Source of the DNA: an uncultured Clostridia bacterium
GTDB lineage: Bacteria > Bacillota > Clostridia > TANB77 > CAG-508
Direction: 5' to 3'
Assembly (NCBI GenBank): GCA_947624655.1
Contig: CANQLH010000006.1
Location: forward strand, 1-64,000
DNA: 64,000 nucleotides
The notes under the pieces are model-generated. The model did not search any database, was not told the origin of the DNA, and saw only the letters and a program-made list of their open reading frames with translations. The translations under genes were made by a program, and so were the position numbers. The stretch's first letter is position 1; every line of letters begins with the position of its first letter. This document shows positions 10,043 through 20,472 of this stretch, piece after piece.

Positions 10043-11167
10043 TTAAAAATTCTTTATTGCTCCTGTGTAATGTCTTAAAATCTGTCTTGCATCTTTTGCA
10101 TTAACTTTTCCATCATTATTTACATCTGCTGCATTTTTTTGCTCATCTGTTAAAGTACTTTTCCCAATATATGCAAGTAAAACATTTCTAGCATCCTTTG
10201 CATTTATCTTTTCATCTCCATTTAAGTCACCTAAAATTAGTTTTATATTATTTTCTTCTGATACTCCATCTGCTTTTTTTATTATCAAATATTCAGGCTC
10301 TTCACCTGTCCATGTTTCACCCATTGAAGGATCTGCCTCATAATATATCTTATAATAATATCCACTTATTTTTTCTAGTTTGTTGATTTTTTTAATAACA
10401 AAAGAATAGGTTCCTTGATAACCAGTTAACACAGATTTTGCATAGTCGGTAATAGATGTTTCATCATCTTTAATATTATCTGGCACAATAATTATAGGTC
10501 TCCTATTAATACCAACTTCTACTTCTCCACAAAGTTTATCATTTTTAAATACATAGACTCCACGAACAATATTATTTTCTAAAGCACCTGATGGCGTATT
10601 ATACCATTGATTATGATAGCACTTAACTGTATAATCGCTATTGTTTATTACTTTTTTTAGTGCTTCTTCACGTATTTTATCCTCGTCAATTTCTTCTCCT
10701 AGGTTCACATAGATAGTTTTCCAATACTTTGAATTTTCATTTGTAAAACTATCAGCCAATCTTTTAAATTCTTCTTTATCTGCTTCATTGTTTACATTTG
10801 AATTACTATAAATTACATCAATAAGTTTATATGATGAAAGATAATTTGGTTTTTCGGGATCTGTACTAACTTGAACAGAAAACTTAGATATTGATAAATA
10901 ACTTGCAGATACATATATTTTAATTCCCGTTGTATCTATTTGTTTTTCTTCCCATATCTTTTTTATTTGTTTTTCAACTTCTGCCTCTGTTTTTTCTCCG
11001 AAATCACTTTCTTTAAGATTAACACTTATCGATTCAGGTAATACTGCAATCATATTGTCCAAATATTCTTTCGTTATTTCTGTTGCTTTTACATTAGTTG
11101 TACCAATTATTAATGTTATAAATAAAATTGTTATAATAGAAATTAATGTTTTTGTTATAGTTTTCAT
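10043..11167 (-). CDS. Secreted protein of unknown function with C-terminal dockerin
   Basis: Signal peptide; GDLNGDEKINAKDARN...DVNNDGKVNAKDARQ. Confidence 0.8.
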   Translation of the reverse strand: MKTITKTLISIITILFITLIIGTTNVKATEITKEYLDNMIAVLPESISVNLKESDFGEKTEAEVEKQIKKIWEEKQIDTTGIKIYVSASYLSISKFSVQVSTDPEKPNYLSSYKLIDVIYSNSNVNNEADKEEFKRLADSFTNENSKYWKTIYVNLGEEIDEDKIREEALKKVINNSDYTVKCYHNQWYNTPSGALENNIVRGVYVFKNDKLCGEVEVGINRRPIIIVPDNIKDDETSITDYAKSVLTGYQGTYSFVIKKINKLEKISGYYYKIYYEADPSMGETWTGEEPEYLIIKKADGVSEENNIKLILGDLNGDEKINAKDARNVLLAYIGKSTLTDEQKNAADVNNDGKVNAKDARQILRHYTGAIKNF

Positions 11168-11208
11168 TTTCCCTCCTTAGAATAAAATTTTTTTACTTAT
11201 TACAACGT

Positions 11209-13198
11209 TTAAAAATTCTTTATTGCTCCTGTGTAATGTCTTAAAATCTGTCTTGCATCTTTTGCATTAACTTTTCCATCACTATTTACGTCTGCTGAAA
11301 ATAATTTATAGTCATCTAATTTTGTTGCTCCAACATAATGACGAAGTGTTTCTCTTGCATCTTTTGAATTAATCTTTCCATCATCATTTACATCTCCTAA
11401 TAGTTTTGTTGCAACATTGTTCTTCTTTGCCCAAGACTCTGCATATGAATTTTTTGTTGTGTAAATTATTGCATAGTTAATCTTTGAAGCATCAAATGAG
11501 CTACGATATCCAGACCAAAAAGCATCTTCTCCAATACTTGTTACACTAGATGGTACCAATACACGACTTAAAGAATTGCAGTATGCTAATGCTTCTTTTC
11601 CAATTGTTTTCATTGTATTTGGTAAAGTTACTTCAGTAAGATTTGAAAATCCAGAAAATTCCTTATCGGGTATACTTGTTATACCATTTTCTATAACAAT
11701 TTTATTAACAAGCTCTTTAATTGGTTTCCATGCATTATCAGAGCTACTATATCCATACGAACCAGCTGTGCTTGAAAGTGGTCCAATAAAATGTGCTTCT
11801 GGATCTACTGTAATTTTTCCACTTCCTGATATTGTAAGTGTTCCATCTTTGCTTAAATTCCAAGTTGCGTTATCTCCTGCAACACGATATATTACTTTAC
11901 TTAGCTTACCAGTGTTAGTATCTATTGTATAAAAGTCTACCATATTTTCATTTGATGCATAATATACTACTTTATTTCCTTTTACTACTTTTTTGCAATC
12001 TGAAAATGATGCATTTGCTGTATATTCTTTGCCTATTTTATTTCCATTTTCATCAATAAATATATAATGTAACTTATGTATAGAAAGTGTATCATTATCT
12101 GTCATTTTCTGACTTTCTTCAAATTCTTGCCAAGATACCATAAATTTATTATCATTTATTTTTGTTATTTCAAGACCTGTAAAAGATTTTCCTTTACTAG
12201 AATAATTTGTAAGCCATTTAACTTTAGTAGATTCTTCTGTAAAATTATTCATTGGTGTAACTGTAAGATATATATTATGAGGCAAAGCTGAAGTCCTTGC
12301 ACTATCATATTTTGATTGATCTATTGATGTTCCTATACACAATGCATTATTTTTTGATAATGCCATTCCATCAACACTTGCATAACATGCTACTGCCCAT
12401 GCTGATGTCCTATGTCCTCCATAAGGTAATACTGAAATTTTTGTATAATTTTTTAAATTGTTTTTATCAAATTTAGTTAAATCTGTGCTTCTATTTCCTT
12501 CACTTTGCTCTAAAACGTATATGTTTTTATCATTTTTATCAATATATTGAGCAAATGAATGAGCATAATCACACTTTATTATTTCTCCTTTAAGAGTATT
12601 TTCATCCACTTCTATCATCAAAAATCCTTGGTGTCCTTGACCGAACACTAGCATCAACATATCCTTCATGTCCTGTAACTATATAAAGTTTTTCATTTGC
12701 TTCTGTCATTTCCACACATCCTGCATCAAAAGGATATCTTACTTCTCCTCCGAACAATTCACTTTTACTTGTTATTTTTGCTGTGCCAAGTTTTTTCCAG
12801 TTTTTATCATACTTAACAACGCGTATAACTTCTTTATTGTCGTTTTCTTCTGTGTTATTTTGTCCTTCTACAACATAATATGCGTCACTTCCTGCATAAA
12901 ATCCACCATAGTAACCGTCATTGTTACTTAATTCTAATTTTATAGTCTTTTTTTGTAAAATTTTAAAATTGTCATCATAATATTCTACACCTACATTTTT
13001 ATTTGTGTTATCTAAAAATACCCTCATATATCCTGAACTTAGAGGCACAAGCTGTGAATATCTTTGTGTATATATTTGAATATTATTACAAGCTGTTGGC
13101 ACTAAGTTACTACTTGCTGCAAAATTTTTGCAAGGTAGAATTGCTAATAATATTGCTATTGCAATACTTACAATTAATAAAATACTTTTCCTTTTCAT
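11209..13198 (-). CDS. Secreted BspA-like LRR protein with dockerin (reconstructed through a +1 shift at 12643)
   Basis: ORFs 12602..13198 and 11209..12669 join as HEGYVDASV|GQGHQGFLMIEVDENTLKG; 1990 bp = 3x663+1; architecture parallels 7925..10024. Confidence 0.86.
12641..12643 (-). other. CGG +1 frameshift site (gtt C ggt)
   Basis: Extra C before Gly codon. Confidence 0.83.
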
Positions 13199-13323
13199 TA
13201 AATTTTACCCCCAATCTTTATAATTACTTAGTAATTATATCATAAAATATAAAACAACAATAGCTTTTTTATATTTTTATTAAATATTTTGTTACAGGAT
13301 AATAATTAAGCAATTTTAATCCG

Positions 13324-13461
13324 TTTGGAAGTAATATATTTAATTTACGAAGTGACGCGTAGCATGGGAGCGACTTAGAGGCTGTTGGAGCAAAGCTCCA
13401 TACAGTCCTCTTAGGAGACGACCAACAAGGAACGAGTCAAATTAAATATATTACTTCCAAA
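13324..13461. repeat. Inverted-repeat element, copy 1
   Basis: 23-bp perfect terminal inverted repeats (tttggaagtaatatatttaattt) around a structured core; 138-bp counterpart at 47742-47879 with 3 differences. Confidence 0.92.
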
Positions 13462-13510
13462 GGTATGTAAAAACTTTTTTACTAAAACCATTTCCTGTAA
13501 CAACATTTTT

Positions 13511-13536
13511 AGCAGTTCGCTAAAAAACGAACTGCT
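13511..13536 (-). terminator. Stem-loop downstream of the dockerin operon promoter region / upstream of the sortase stop
   Basis: agcagttcg-ctaaaaaa-cgaactgct. Confidence 0.45.
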
Positions 13537-13557
13537 AACTTATTACTTAATATTTAT

Positions 13558-14373
13558 TTATTGCTTCTTCTTAGCAACTACTACAAATCTTCCATCTTCT
13601 TGAGAATATTCACATGTTGATAATGTTATTAATTGTTCTCCATATTCTGCATTAACGCCTGTATCATATAACGATGCTTTTTTTGCATTTGAAACATAGT
13701 CATTATATTCTTCTTCATTTTCCGCATTTGTAAAGAAATAATATCTAAATACATTTTTCTCATTTACATAATATACTCTTGATTTGAAAACTGCCAATAT
13801 TTCGTATTCAACATCTTCTTTTAATGTTGTAAAATTAATTGTTTTATGTTCATTATAAAAACTTTCATTTATATATTTATATAAATCTTCAAACATTGTT
13901 CCTTTTTTGTTTCTATGGCCGTACATTAAAAAGTTACTGCTTGGTAATTCCATGTCTACATTTTCGTCTAAAAAGATAGACCCACTAGCTGAATATTGTT
14001 TTTTATAGTTATGATTTAGATAATATGAATTATCACTTCCTTGCAAGATAGGATAATTTATATTAGTATTTGGTATTTCAAGCCACGCAACGATATCCTC
14101 ATTCTCATTGTGTAGTTCTTCTAGTTTTATCATTCTTTCTGTTTTTTCCTGTGGCTTTTCTTGTTCTTCCTCTTGTCCTTCTGCATTTTCTGTATTTTGC
14201 ATATAGTCTGCTAAAGAGTCATATTCTTGCTTCTCTTTATTACTTATATATAAGTCTATGCAAATATAACCAATTCCTGCCACAATTATTAGCGATAATA
14301 TAGATATTATTATATATTTAATGACTTTTTTATGTTTTTGTTTTTTCTCGTTGTTTTTTTCCCTTCTTCCCAT
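13558..14373 (-). CDS. Class B-like sortase
   Basis: N-terminal TM, sortase core with YGHRN, and TLSTCEYSQEDGRFVVVAKK catalytic Cys segment. Confidence 0.9.
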   Translation of the reverse strand: MGRREKNNEKKQKHKKVIKYIIISILSLIIVAGIGYICIDLYISNKEKQEYDSLADYMQNTENAEGQEEEQEKPQEKTERMIKLEELHNENEDIVAWLEIPNTNINYPILQGSDNSYYLNHNYKKQYSASGSIFLDENVDMELPSSNFLMYGHRNKKGTMFEDLYKYINESFYNEHKTINFTTLKEDVEYEILAVFKSRVYYVNEKNVFRYYFFTNAENEEEYNDYVSNAKKASLYDTGVNAEYGEQLITLSTCEYSQEDGRFVVVAKKKQ

Positions 14374-14423
14374 TTTCTACCTTCTTAATTTAGTTACTTG
14401 TTTATTTAAAATTTTTTATTATT

Positions 14424-16637
14424 TTAATTATCCAGTTTTATATTTTTTAATCTTGAAGCATTTAATATAACAGTAATGCTACTAAATACCATTGCAATAC
14501 TTGCTATCATTGGATTAATTGATATTCCAATAGGTTTTAGCACTCCTATTGCAACAGGTATCATTAAGCAGTTATAGAAAAATGCCCAGAATAGATTTTG
14601 TTTAATATTCCTTATTGTCTTTTTGCTGATATTTATTAGGTTAATAATACTTACTAAATTATTTCTAGTCAATATAACGTCTGATGAATCCATTGCTATA
14701 TCAGTTCCACTATTTACGCTAACTCCTATATCAGAGCTTGCAAGTGCTGGGCTATCATTAATTCCATCTCCACACATCATTACAAATCTGTTTTCTTCCT
14801 TTAATTTTTTTACCATATTTGCTTTCTCTGATGGTAAAACGTTAGATATAACTTTGGTAATGCCTATTTCCTTTGCAATTTTTTCTGCTGTTTCTTTATT
14901 ATCTCCAGTTAGCATTATTGTTTGTATCTTATTTTTATTTAAGGTATCTATTACCTCTTTTGCATTTTCTCTTACAACATCATTTACCCCAATAAGAGCC
15001 ATTACTTTGTTTGATTTTGCTACATATATTATGCTATTGCCTTTTTCAGCAAGTTTCTTTTCATCTTCTGTATAAGAATTATTTATTTGGTACTTTTCTA
15101 ATATTTTAGCATTACCTATAATTACTTCTTCATCACCTATTTTAGCTGTAATTCCGTGTCCTGCGACATTTTCAAATTCATCTATATTTATATTTTCTAA
15201 CTTTTCTTCTGCCATATAATCTGTAAATGCTTTTCCTATTGGATGAGATGATTTAGCTTCTATACTTCCAACTAATTGCAAAAGTTTTTTATCTTCCATA
15301 TCACTATAATTTATTACTTCTGCAATTTTTAGTTTTCCATAAGTTAAAGTACCTGTTTTGTCAAATATGATTGTATCTACTTTTTGTGCATTTTCTAATA
15401 TTTCACTTTTCTTTACTAAAATATTATTGCTTGCACATAGGCCTTCACTTACAACTATTGCAAGAGGTGTTGCAAGTCCCAAGCTACAAGGACACGCAAC
15501 TACTAATACAGTAACAAATGTACTAAGTGCTACATTAAATTCTGCTCCAATTAAAAGATATATAACAAAAGTAACTATTGCAATTACAATAACTGATGGT
15601 ACAAAATATCCTGATACCTTATCTGCCATTTTTGCTATTGGTGCTTTTGTGTTGCTTGCTTCTACAACTAGTCTTACAATCTCTGAGATAGTTGACTCTT
15701 TACCAATTTTCTCTGCTCTATATTCTATATACCCGTCATAATTCATACTGCCTGCAATTACTTTAGAGCCTATCTCCTTAGTTACAGGCTTACTTTCTCC
15801 TGTTATAAATGATTCGTCTAGGTGTGCCTTACCCAAAGTAATTTCACCATCTACGGCAATTTTTTCGCCTGGTTTTGATATGACTGTATCTCCTTTTTGA
15901 ATTTCGTCTAGTGTCACTTCTTTTTCTATTCCATCTTTTCTTATCACTGCTTTTTCTGGAGTTATTTTTACAAGCTTACTAATTGCTTCTTTTGTTTTAT
16001 CTTTGCTAATTCCGTCAATGTATCTACCTAATTTTATGAAATATATAACAATAGCTGCTGATTCAAAATAAAGGTTCATTGTATAACTATGATTGCCCTT
16101 GGCTATCATAAAAAGTCCATATAGACTATACAAAAAGCTACTAATTACCCCTATTCCAACTAATGTATCCATGTTTGGCGTTTTATGAATTAAATTTTTG
16201 TATCCATTTTTTAATATATCAAATCCATATGCCATAAATGCAATTGTTAATATAAGTAAAATGGTAGCATAATAAAGCCCATGTGTATGTGAGTTTATTA
16301 TGTCTAATGTAGGCAAATTTATCATATGCCCCATTGATATATACATTAAAAGAATTGCAAGTATTGTAAATACTATAAATTTTATCTTTTCTTTCTTGCT
16401 TTTATTCTCAAGCTTAATTTCCTTGAATTCTCCTAAGCTCTTAAAACCTGCTTGCTTGACAAATTCTTCTATTTTAGCCTGATTTAATATTTTTTCGTCA
16501 TATTCAACAGTAGCATTTGCCATTACCAAGTTAACACTTGCATTTGAAATACCATTTTGTTTATTCAAGTATTTTTCAAGTCCGTTAGAACATGCAGAAC
16601 AAGTCATTCCATCAATAGATAAAATTATTTTCTTCAT
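14424..16637 (-). CDS. copA: Copper-translocating P-type ATPase
   Basis: N-terminal HMA GMTCSACS, CPC, DKTGTLT, GDGINDSP (uninterrupted). Confidence 0.93.
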   Translation of the reverse strand: MKKIILSIDGMTCSACSNGLEKYLNKQNGISNASVNLVMANATVEYDEKILNQAKIEEFVKQAGFKSLGEFKEIKLENKSKKEKIKFIVFTILAILLMYISMGHMINLPTLDIINSHTHGLYYATILLILTIAFMAYGFDILKNGYKNLIHKTPNMDTLVGIGVISSFLYSLYGLFMIAKGNHSYTMNLYFESAAIVIYFIKLGRYIDGISKDKTKEAISKLVKITPEKAVIRKDGIEKEVTLDEIQKGDTVISKPGEKIAVDGEITLGKAHLDESFITGESKPVTKEIGSKVIAGSMNYDGYIEYRAEKIGKESTISEIVRLVVEASNTKAPIAKMADKVSGYFVPSVIVIAIVTFVIYLLIGAEFNVALSTFVTVLVVACPCSLGLATPLAIVVSEGLCASNNILVKKSEILENAQKVDTIIFDKTGTLTYGKLKIAEVINYSDMEDKKLLQLVGSIEAKSSHPIGKAFTDYMAEEKLENINIDEFENVAGHGITAKIGDEEVIIGNAKILEKYQINNSYTEDEKKLAEKGNSIIYVAKSNKVMALIGVNDVVRENAKEVIDTLNKNKIQTIMLTGDNKETAEKIAKEIGITKVISNVLPSEKANMVKKLKEENRFVMMCGDGINDSPALASSDIGVSVNSGTDIAMDSSDVILTRNNLVSIINLINISKKTIRNIKQNLFWAFFYNCLMIPVAIGVLKPIGISINPMIASIAMVFSSITVILNASRLKNIKLDN

Positions 16638-16640
16638 AGC

Positions 16641-16853
16641 TTAATTTTCCTTTTCAACATCAAATCCTATGTCTTCTATTTTTTCTTCTAAATCTCTTCT
16701 AGCTACATACTCTTTTGCTATAACTTTTACTTCTCCTTTATTATGATCTGCTTTTACTTCTTCTACTCCAGACATATCTTTCAAAGCTTTTTTTATTCTT
16801 TCTTCACATCCATTGCATACCATTCCTCTAACTTTTAAAATTGTTTCTTTCAT
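16641..16853 (-). CDS. copZ: Heavy-metal-associated domain protein (copper chaperone-like)
   Basis: GMVCNGCEERI motif; adjacent to copA. Confidence 0.8.
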   Translation of the reverse strand: MKETILKVRGMVCNGCEERIKKALKDMSGVEEVKADHNKGEVKVIAKEYVARRDLEEKIEDIGFDVEKEN

Positions 16854-16886
16854 ATATTAATCATCCTTTCTATATTTTATCTCTTT

Positions 16887-17255
16887 CTATTCTACATCTG
16901 CTTTCCAAAGTCCATGTTTGTTGCAATATGCATATAAAGTTGAGTTTAGAATATACTTAAATCTTGCCTCAGCCTCTTGCTCTGGATACAATTTTATTGT
17001 ATGCTCCTCATTATCTTTTACCAAGCTTATCCATTCTATATAATGTTCTTTTTCCATTACGTGATTTACCTTTACAACTATTTCATCTTTATCTATTTCA
17101 TAAGTTGGCACATGTTTTTCTACTGCTGCATCTACTGAATTTGGTACTAATTTTTCCATTGGTTCTCCACAACATTCAATCTCACATTTTTCTTCTAATA
17201 CTTTTACAATAGCTCCACAAGATTTACATCTTTTAATAACTAATTCATTTTTCAT
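16887..17255 (-). CDS. Desulfoferrodoxin / superoxide reductase
   Basis: Rubredoxin-like CKSCG...ECCGEPM then KHVP...HYIEWI...YCNKHGLW. Confidence 0.9.
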   Translation of the reverse strand: MKNELVIKRCKSCGAIVKVLEEKCEIECCGEPMEKLVPNSVDAAVEKHVPTYEIDKDEIVVKVNHVMEKEHYIEWISLVKDNEEHTIKLYPEQEAEARFKYILNSTLYAYCNKHGLWKADVE

Positions 17256-17280
17256 TTTCTTTCCCTCTTTCTTTTATTAT

Positions 17281-18447
17281 TTATTTTAAAATTTCATCTG
17301 CTAAATCATTTAATTTTTCTATATCACTATCTTTCATTGTTGACCTTATTGTAACTATTGGTTCTACTATTTCTATATTTTTCATAGTCGATAATATTTC
17401 TTTCATGCAATTAGCTGAATTTGGAGCCCATGTTCCATTTTCAATAATTCCTACTTTTCTATTTTGATAATTTTTTTCTTTTAAATTTAACAATAAGTTT
17501 CTCATTGGTAAAAACATTTCCATATTATAGGTAGCTGACGCAAATATTATTTTTCCATATCTAAAAGAGTCTTCTACTGCCTCTGCAAAATCTTCCCTTG
17601 ATAAATCCGCAAGTACAACTTTACTTGCACCTTTTTCTTCTAATATTTGTTTTAGTTTTTCACATACATTTAAAGTATTTCCATGAATAGAAGCACAGGC
17701 TATATATATTCCTTCGCTTTCTACTTCATACTTACTCCAAATATTATATTTTTCAATATAATGCGATAAATTATCTCTTAATATTGGGCCATGTAGCGGA
17801 CAAATTGTTTGTATATCTAAGCTACTTGCTTTTTTTAATAATGCTTGGACTTGCATGCCATATTTTCCAACTATGTTAAAATAGTATCTTCTTGCCTCAC
17901 AATCCCAATCCTCATCAGTATCTAGTGTTCCAAATTTTCCAAAGCCATCAGCTGAAAATAGTATTTTTTCACTTTCTTCATATTCCATCATAACTTCTGG
18001 CCAGTGTATCATTGGAGCCATTATAAAATGCAATTTATGTTTTCCTAAATCTAAAATATCTCCGTCTTTTACTTCGATTTTCCTTTCATTCAAGTCTTTT
18101 ATGTCAAAGAATTGTGGTAAAAATGCAAAAGTTTTATTGTTACCAACAAGTTTTATATTAGGATATTTTTGTATGACTGTTCCTATATTATACGCATGGT
18201 CTGGTTCTAAATGCGATATTATTAAATAGTCTGGTTTTCTGCCATTTAATGCTTGATTCAAATTATCAAGCCATTCATTGGTCTTTCTTTTATCTATTGT
18301 TTCCATTATTGCTATTTTTTCATCAATTATAACATAAGAATTATATGAGACTCCATTTGGTACGACATATTGGCTTTCAAATAAATCTATGTCTTTGTCA
18401 TCTGCTCCAATATATTTTATGTTATCTGAAATTAATGTATTTTTCAT
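17281..18447 (-). CDS. A-type flavoprotein (FprA-like)
   Basis: MBL HLEPDHA plus C-terminal flavodoxin domain; start taken at MKNTLISDN. Confidence 0.9.
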   Translation of the reverse strand: MKNTLISDNIKYIGADDKDIDLFESQYVVPNGVSYNSYVIIDEKIAIMETIDKRKTNEWLDNLNQALNGRKPDYLIISHLEPDHAYNIGTVIQKYPNIKLVGNNKTFAFLPQFFDIKDLNERKIEVKDGDILDLGKHKLHFIMAPMIHWPEVMMEYEESEKILFSADGFGKFGTLDTDEDWDCEARRYYFNIVGKYGMQVQALLKKASSLDIQTICPLHGPILRDNLSHYIEKYNIWSKYEVESEGIYIACASIHGNTLNVCEKLKQILEEKGASKVVLADLSREDFAEAVEDSFRYGKIIFASATYNMEMFLPMRNLLLNLKEKNYQNRKVGIIENGTWAPNSANCMKEILSTMKNIEIVEPIVTIRSTMKDSDIEKLNDLADEILK

Positions 18448-18533
18448 TCTATCACCTTCTAGGTTTATATTATATAGCATTTGCAAAAAATAATCAATAA
18501 AATTGAACAAACATCTATTAATATATTGTATCA

Positions 18534-19388
18534 TTATTCATTATAATTTTTTTCTTCAAATCTACTTAGTAATGCTCCTCTTAGCATTGCACTATTAAAA
18601 CTATATGGATTTTTGTTTTTAACTTTTTCTTGTTTTCGTGGACTATAATAATTTTTCATAGTGAGATAATCTACATCTTTGTTTATAACCTTTTTTATTT
18701 TTTCATATGGAATATTGAATACCACTTTTGTTCCGCTTATTCTTGACAAATAATTTTCTACTGTATCTATTGTAGTATCTTCAATATCTTCTGTTTTTTC
18801 CCCTGTACTTACATCAATAACGCTAGATTTTATTTGCATTCTAGTAGATCTATCTCGCATATTATCTGTTATTAAGACTTCATTGATATTGTATTTTTTT
18901 GCAAGTTCAGTGATTTTTTTTTGGAATTGTTCGCAAGTATCCTCTTCACTAAAAATAACAAATACGTATTCTCTTTGATAAGTATCTTTAAGCTTTTTAT
19001 CCTTCCAGTTAAATTTGGCATAATCACATGAATATCCTAATTTTTTTATGTCTCCTAATAACTTCAAATTTTTATTTTCATAATACTTAAAAATGTCATT
19101 GACACCATCTTTCATATTTGCTACTAATTTGCTTTCAGTATCGAAAGCTTTGAATATACTAATAAATGCGAGTTGCTCATTACATGATAAATCATAAATA
19201 GAAAAGCCTATACAACTAATTAAATTTCTTATATCGTTAAGTCTTTTTATATCTCTTGCATTTATAAGATATTCGTAAAATTCCTCTGCCTTTTCTTTTC
19301 CTAAAAAATTATCTAAGTACATTACCCAAAAACACATTGGTATTTCAAAGTTTACATTATCTAATAGATATTTTTCGTTTTTTCCCAT
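18534..19388 (-). CDS. Hypothetical protein
   Basis: 284-aa ORF; no recognised family. Confidence 0.75.
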   Translation of the reverse strand: MGKNEKYLLDNVNFEIPMCFWVMYLDNFLGKEKAEEFYEYLINARDIKRLNDIRNLISCIGFSIYDLSCNEQLAFISIFKAFDTESKLVANMKDGVNDIFKYYENKNLKLLGDIKKLGYSCDYAKFNWKDKKLKDTYQREYVFVIFSEEDTCEQFQKKITELAKKYNINEVLITDNMRDRSTRMQIKSSVIDVSTGEKTEDIEDTTIDTVENYLSRISGTKVVFNIPYEKIKKVINKDVDYLTMKNYYSPRKQEKVKNKNPYSFNSAMLRGALLSRFEEKNYNE

Positions 19389-19402
19389 TTAAAAATTCCT
19401 CC

Positions 19403-20467
19403 TTATTTTTTTCTTTTTATTTTTGCAATATCCAAATCGGTAAAACCTGCCAATTTTAAATATTCATCTATAAAAATATCTGGCATTTGACTTTCATAAT
19501 CATGTTTAAATGACTCATAAGCTGTTATAAATAATTCTAGGTTATCTATTTTTCCTTTTAAAAAGCTACTAATCAGCTTTAAAATTCGATTTGTTCCGCT
19601 TAATTCTCCCTCGTAAAACTCAAAAGAATCGTAGTCCATTTGATGATCTAGTATAAATTTTGGTGTTTGATCAACTAAATAATATCCATTTCCCATCATA
19701 TCAATCATATCCAAATTTCTTGTAAAATCTTTATCTTTTATTCTTTCATCCCAAATAGTTAAGCTATCTAATACAAATATGCAATATCTTTCATCATTCT
19801 CTAAGTTCTTATAAGAAATATCATTACCATTAATTAATATATCCCCTCTCTTAAATGGAACAGGTATATTTACAAATATTCCTTCTAAATCAGACATTTC
19901 TTCACTAAATTTCATTATTTCCATAATCTTAGGAATTTTGTTTATAACTCTATAATTTGCAATTATCTTTTTTTCCTTATCTCTAAAAATGACTTCTGGT
20001 CCATCATGATATATTTTTTTAATACTAAAACAATCAATGTCATTATACTCATTTATTAAATTCTTTATTTCACTTTCTATTTCTATGTATGTTCCTTTTG
20101 CATTATCAATTTCGTAATTAGAATAACCGTTTCTGTTCCAATCGCTCCATCCATATATACAATCATCTTCTCCTATGAAATCTTGATATAATTCTTTAAT
20201 TCTGTCTATTTCATTTTTTATCATTGTTTTAACACTATTATAATGCTTACAATTCATTCTCTCTATAACTTCCATATCTGGATAATTATCTATCAAGTCT
20301 TGATATTTTGAAATTTTCTCAAATATATCCATCTTTTTGTTTCTATACACTAACACTGCAAGTTCTTCGGTATTGAATTTATGCCCTATTTTTCTACAAT
20401 AATCTCCTATCGATTTTGAATTTATTAAATCATAGTCATCTAATTTTCTTTCTTCTTTATCTGACAT
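19403..20467 (-). CDS. Hypothetical protein, paralog A
   Basis: Shares RKLDDYDLINSKSIGDYCRKIGHKFNTEELAVLVYRNKKM with the next gene; start taken at MSDKEERK. Confidence 0.78.
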   Translation of the reverse strand: MSDKEERKLDDYDLINSKSIGDYCRKIGHKFNTEELAVLVYRNKKMDIFEKISKYQDLIDNYPDMEVIERMNCKHYNSVKTMIKNEIDRIKELYQDFIGEDDCIYGWSDWNRNGYSNYEIDNAKGTYIEIESEIKNLINEYNDIDCFSIKKIYHDGPEVIFRDKEKKIIANYRVINKIPKIMEIMKFSEEMSDLEGIFVNIPVPFKRGDILINGNDISYKNLENDERYCIFVLDSLTIWDERIKDKDFTRNLDMIDMMGNGYYLVDQTPKFILDHQMDYDSFEFYEGELSGTNRILKLISSFLKGKIDNLELFITAYESFKHDYESQMPDIFIDEYLKLAGFTDLDIAKIKRKK

Positions 20468-20472
20468 TTTTA

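Noticed and set aside
13324-13461. tRNA or rRNA fragment in the 138-bp element
   Set aside because: No cloverleaf, CCA end or T-loop consensus could be recognised; structure is a long palindrome.
14424-16637. Hidden frameshift in copA at GDGINDSP
   Set aside because: The motif is encoded normally without an extra C and the ORF is continuous.
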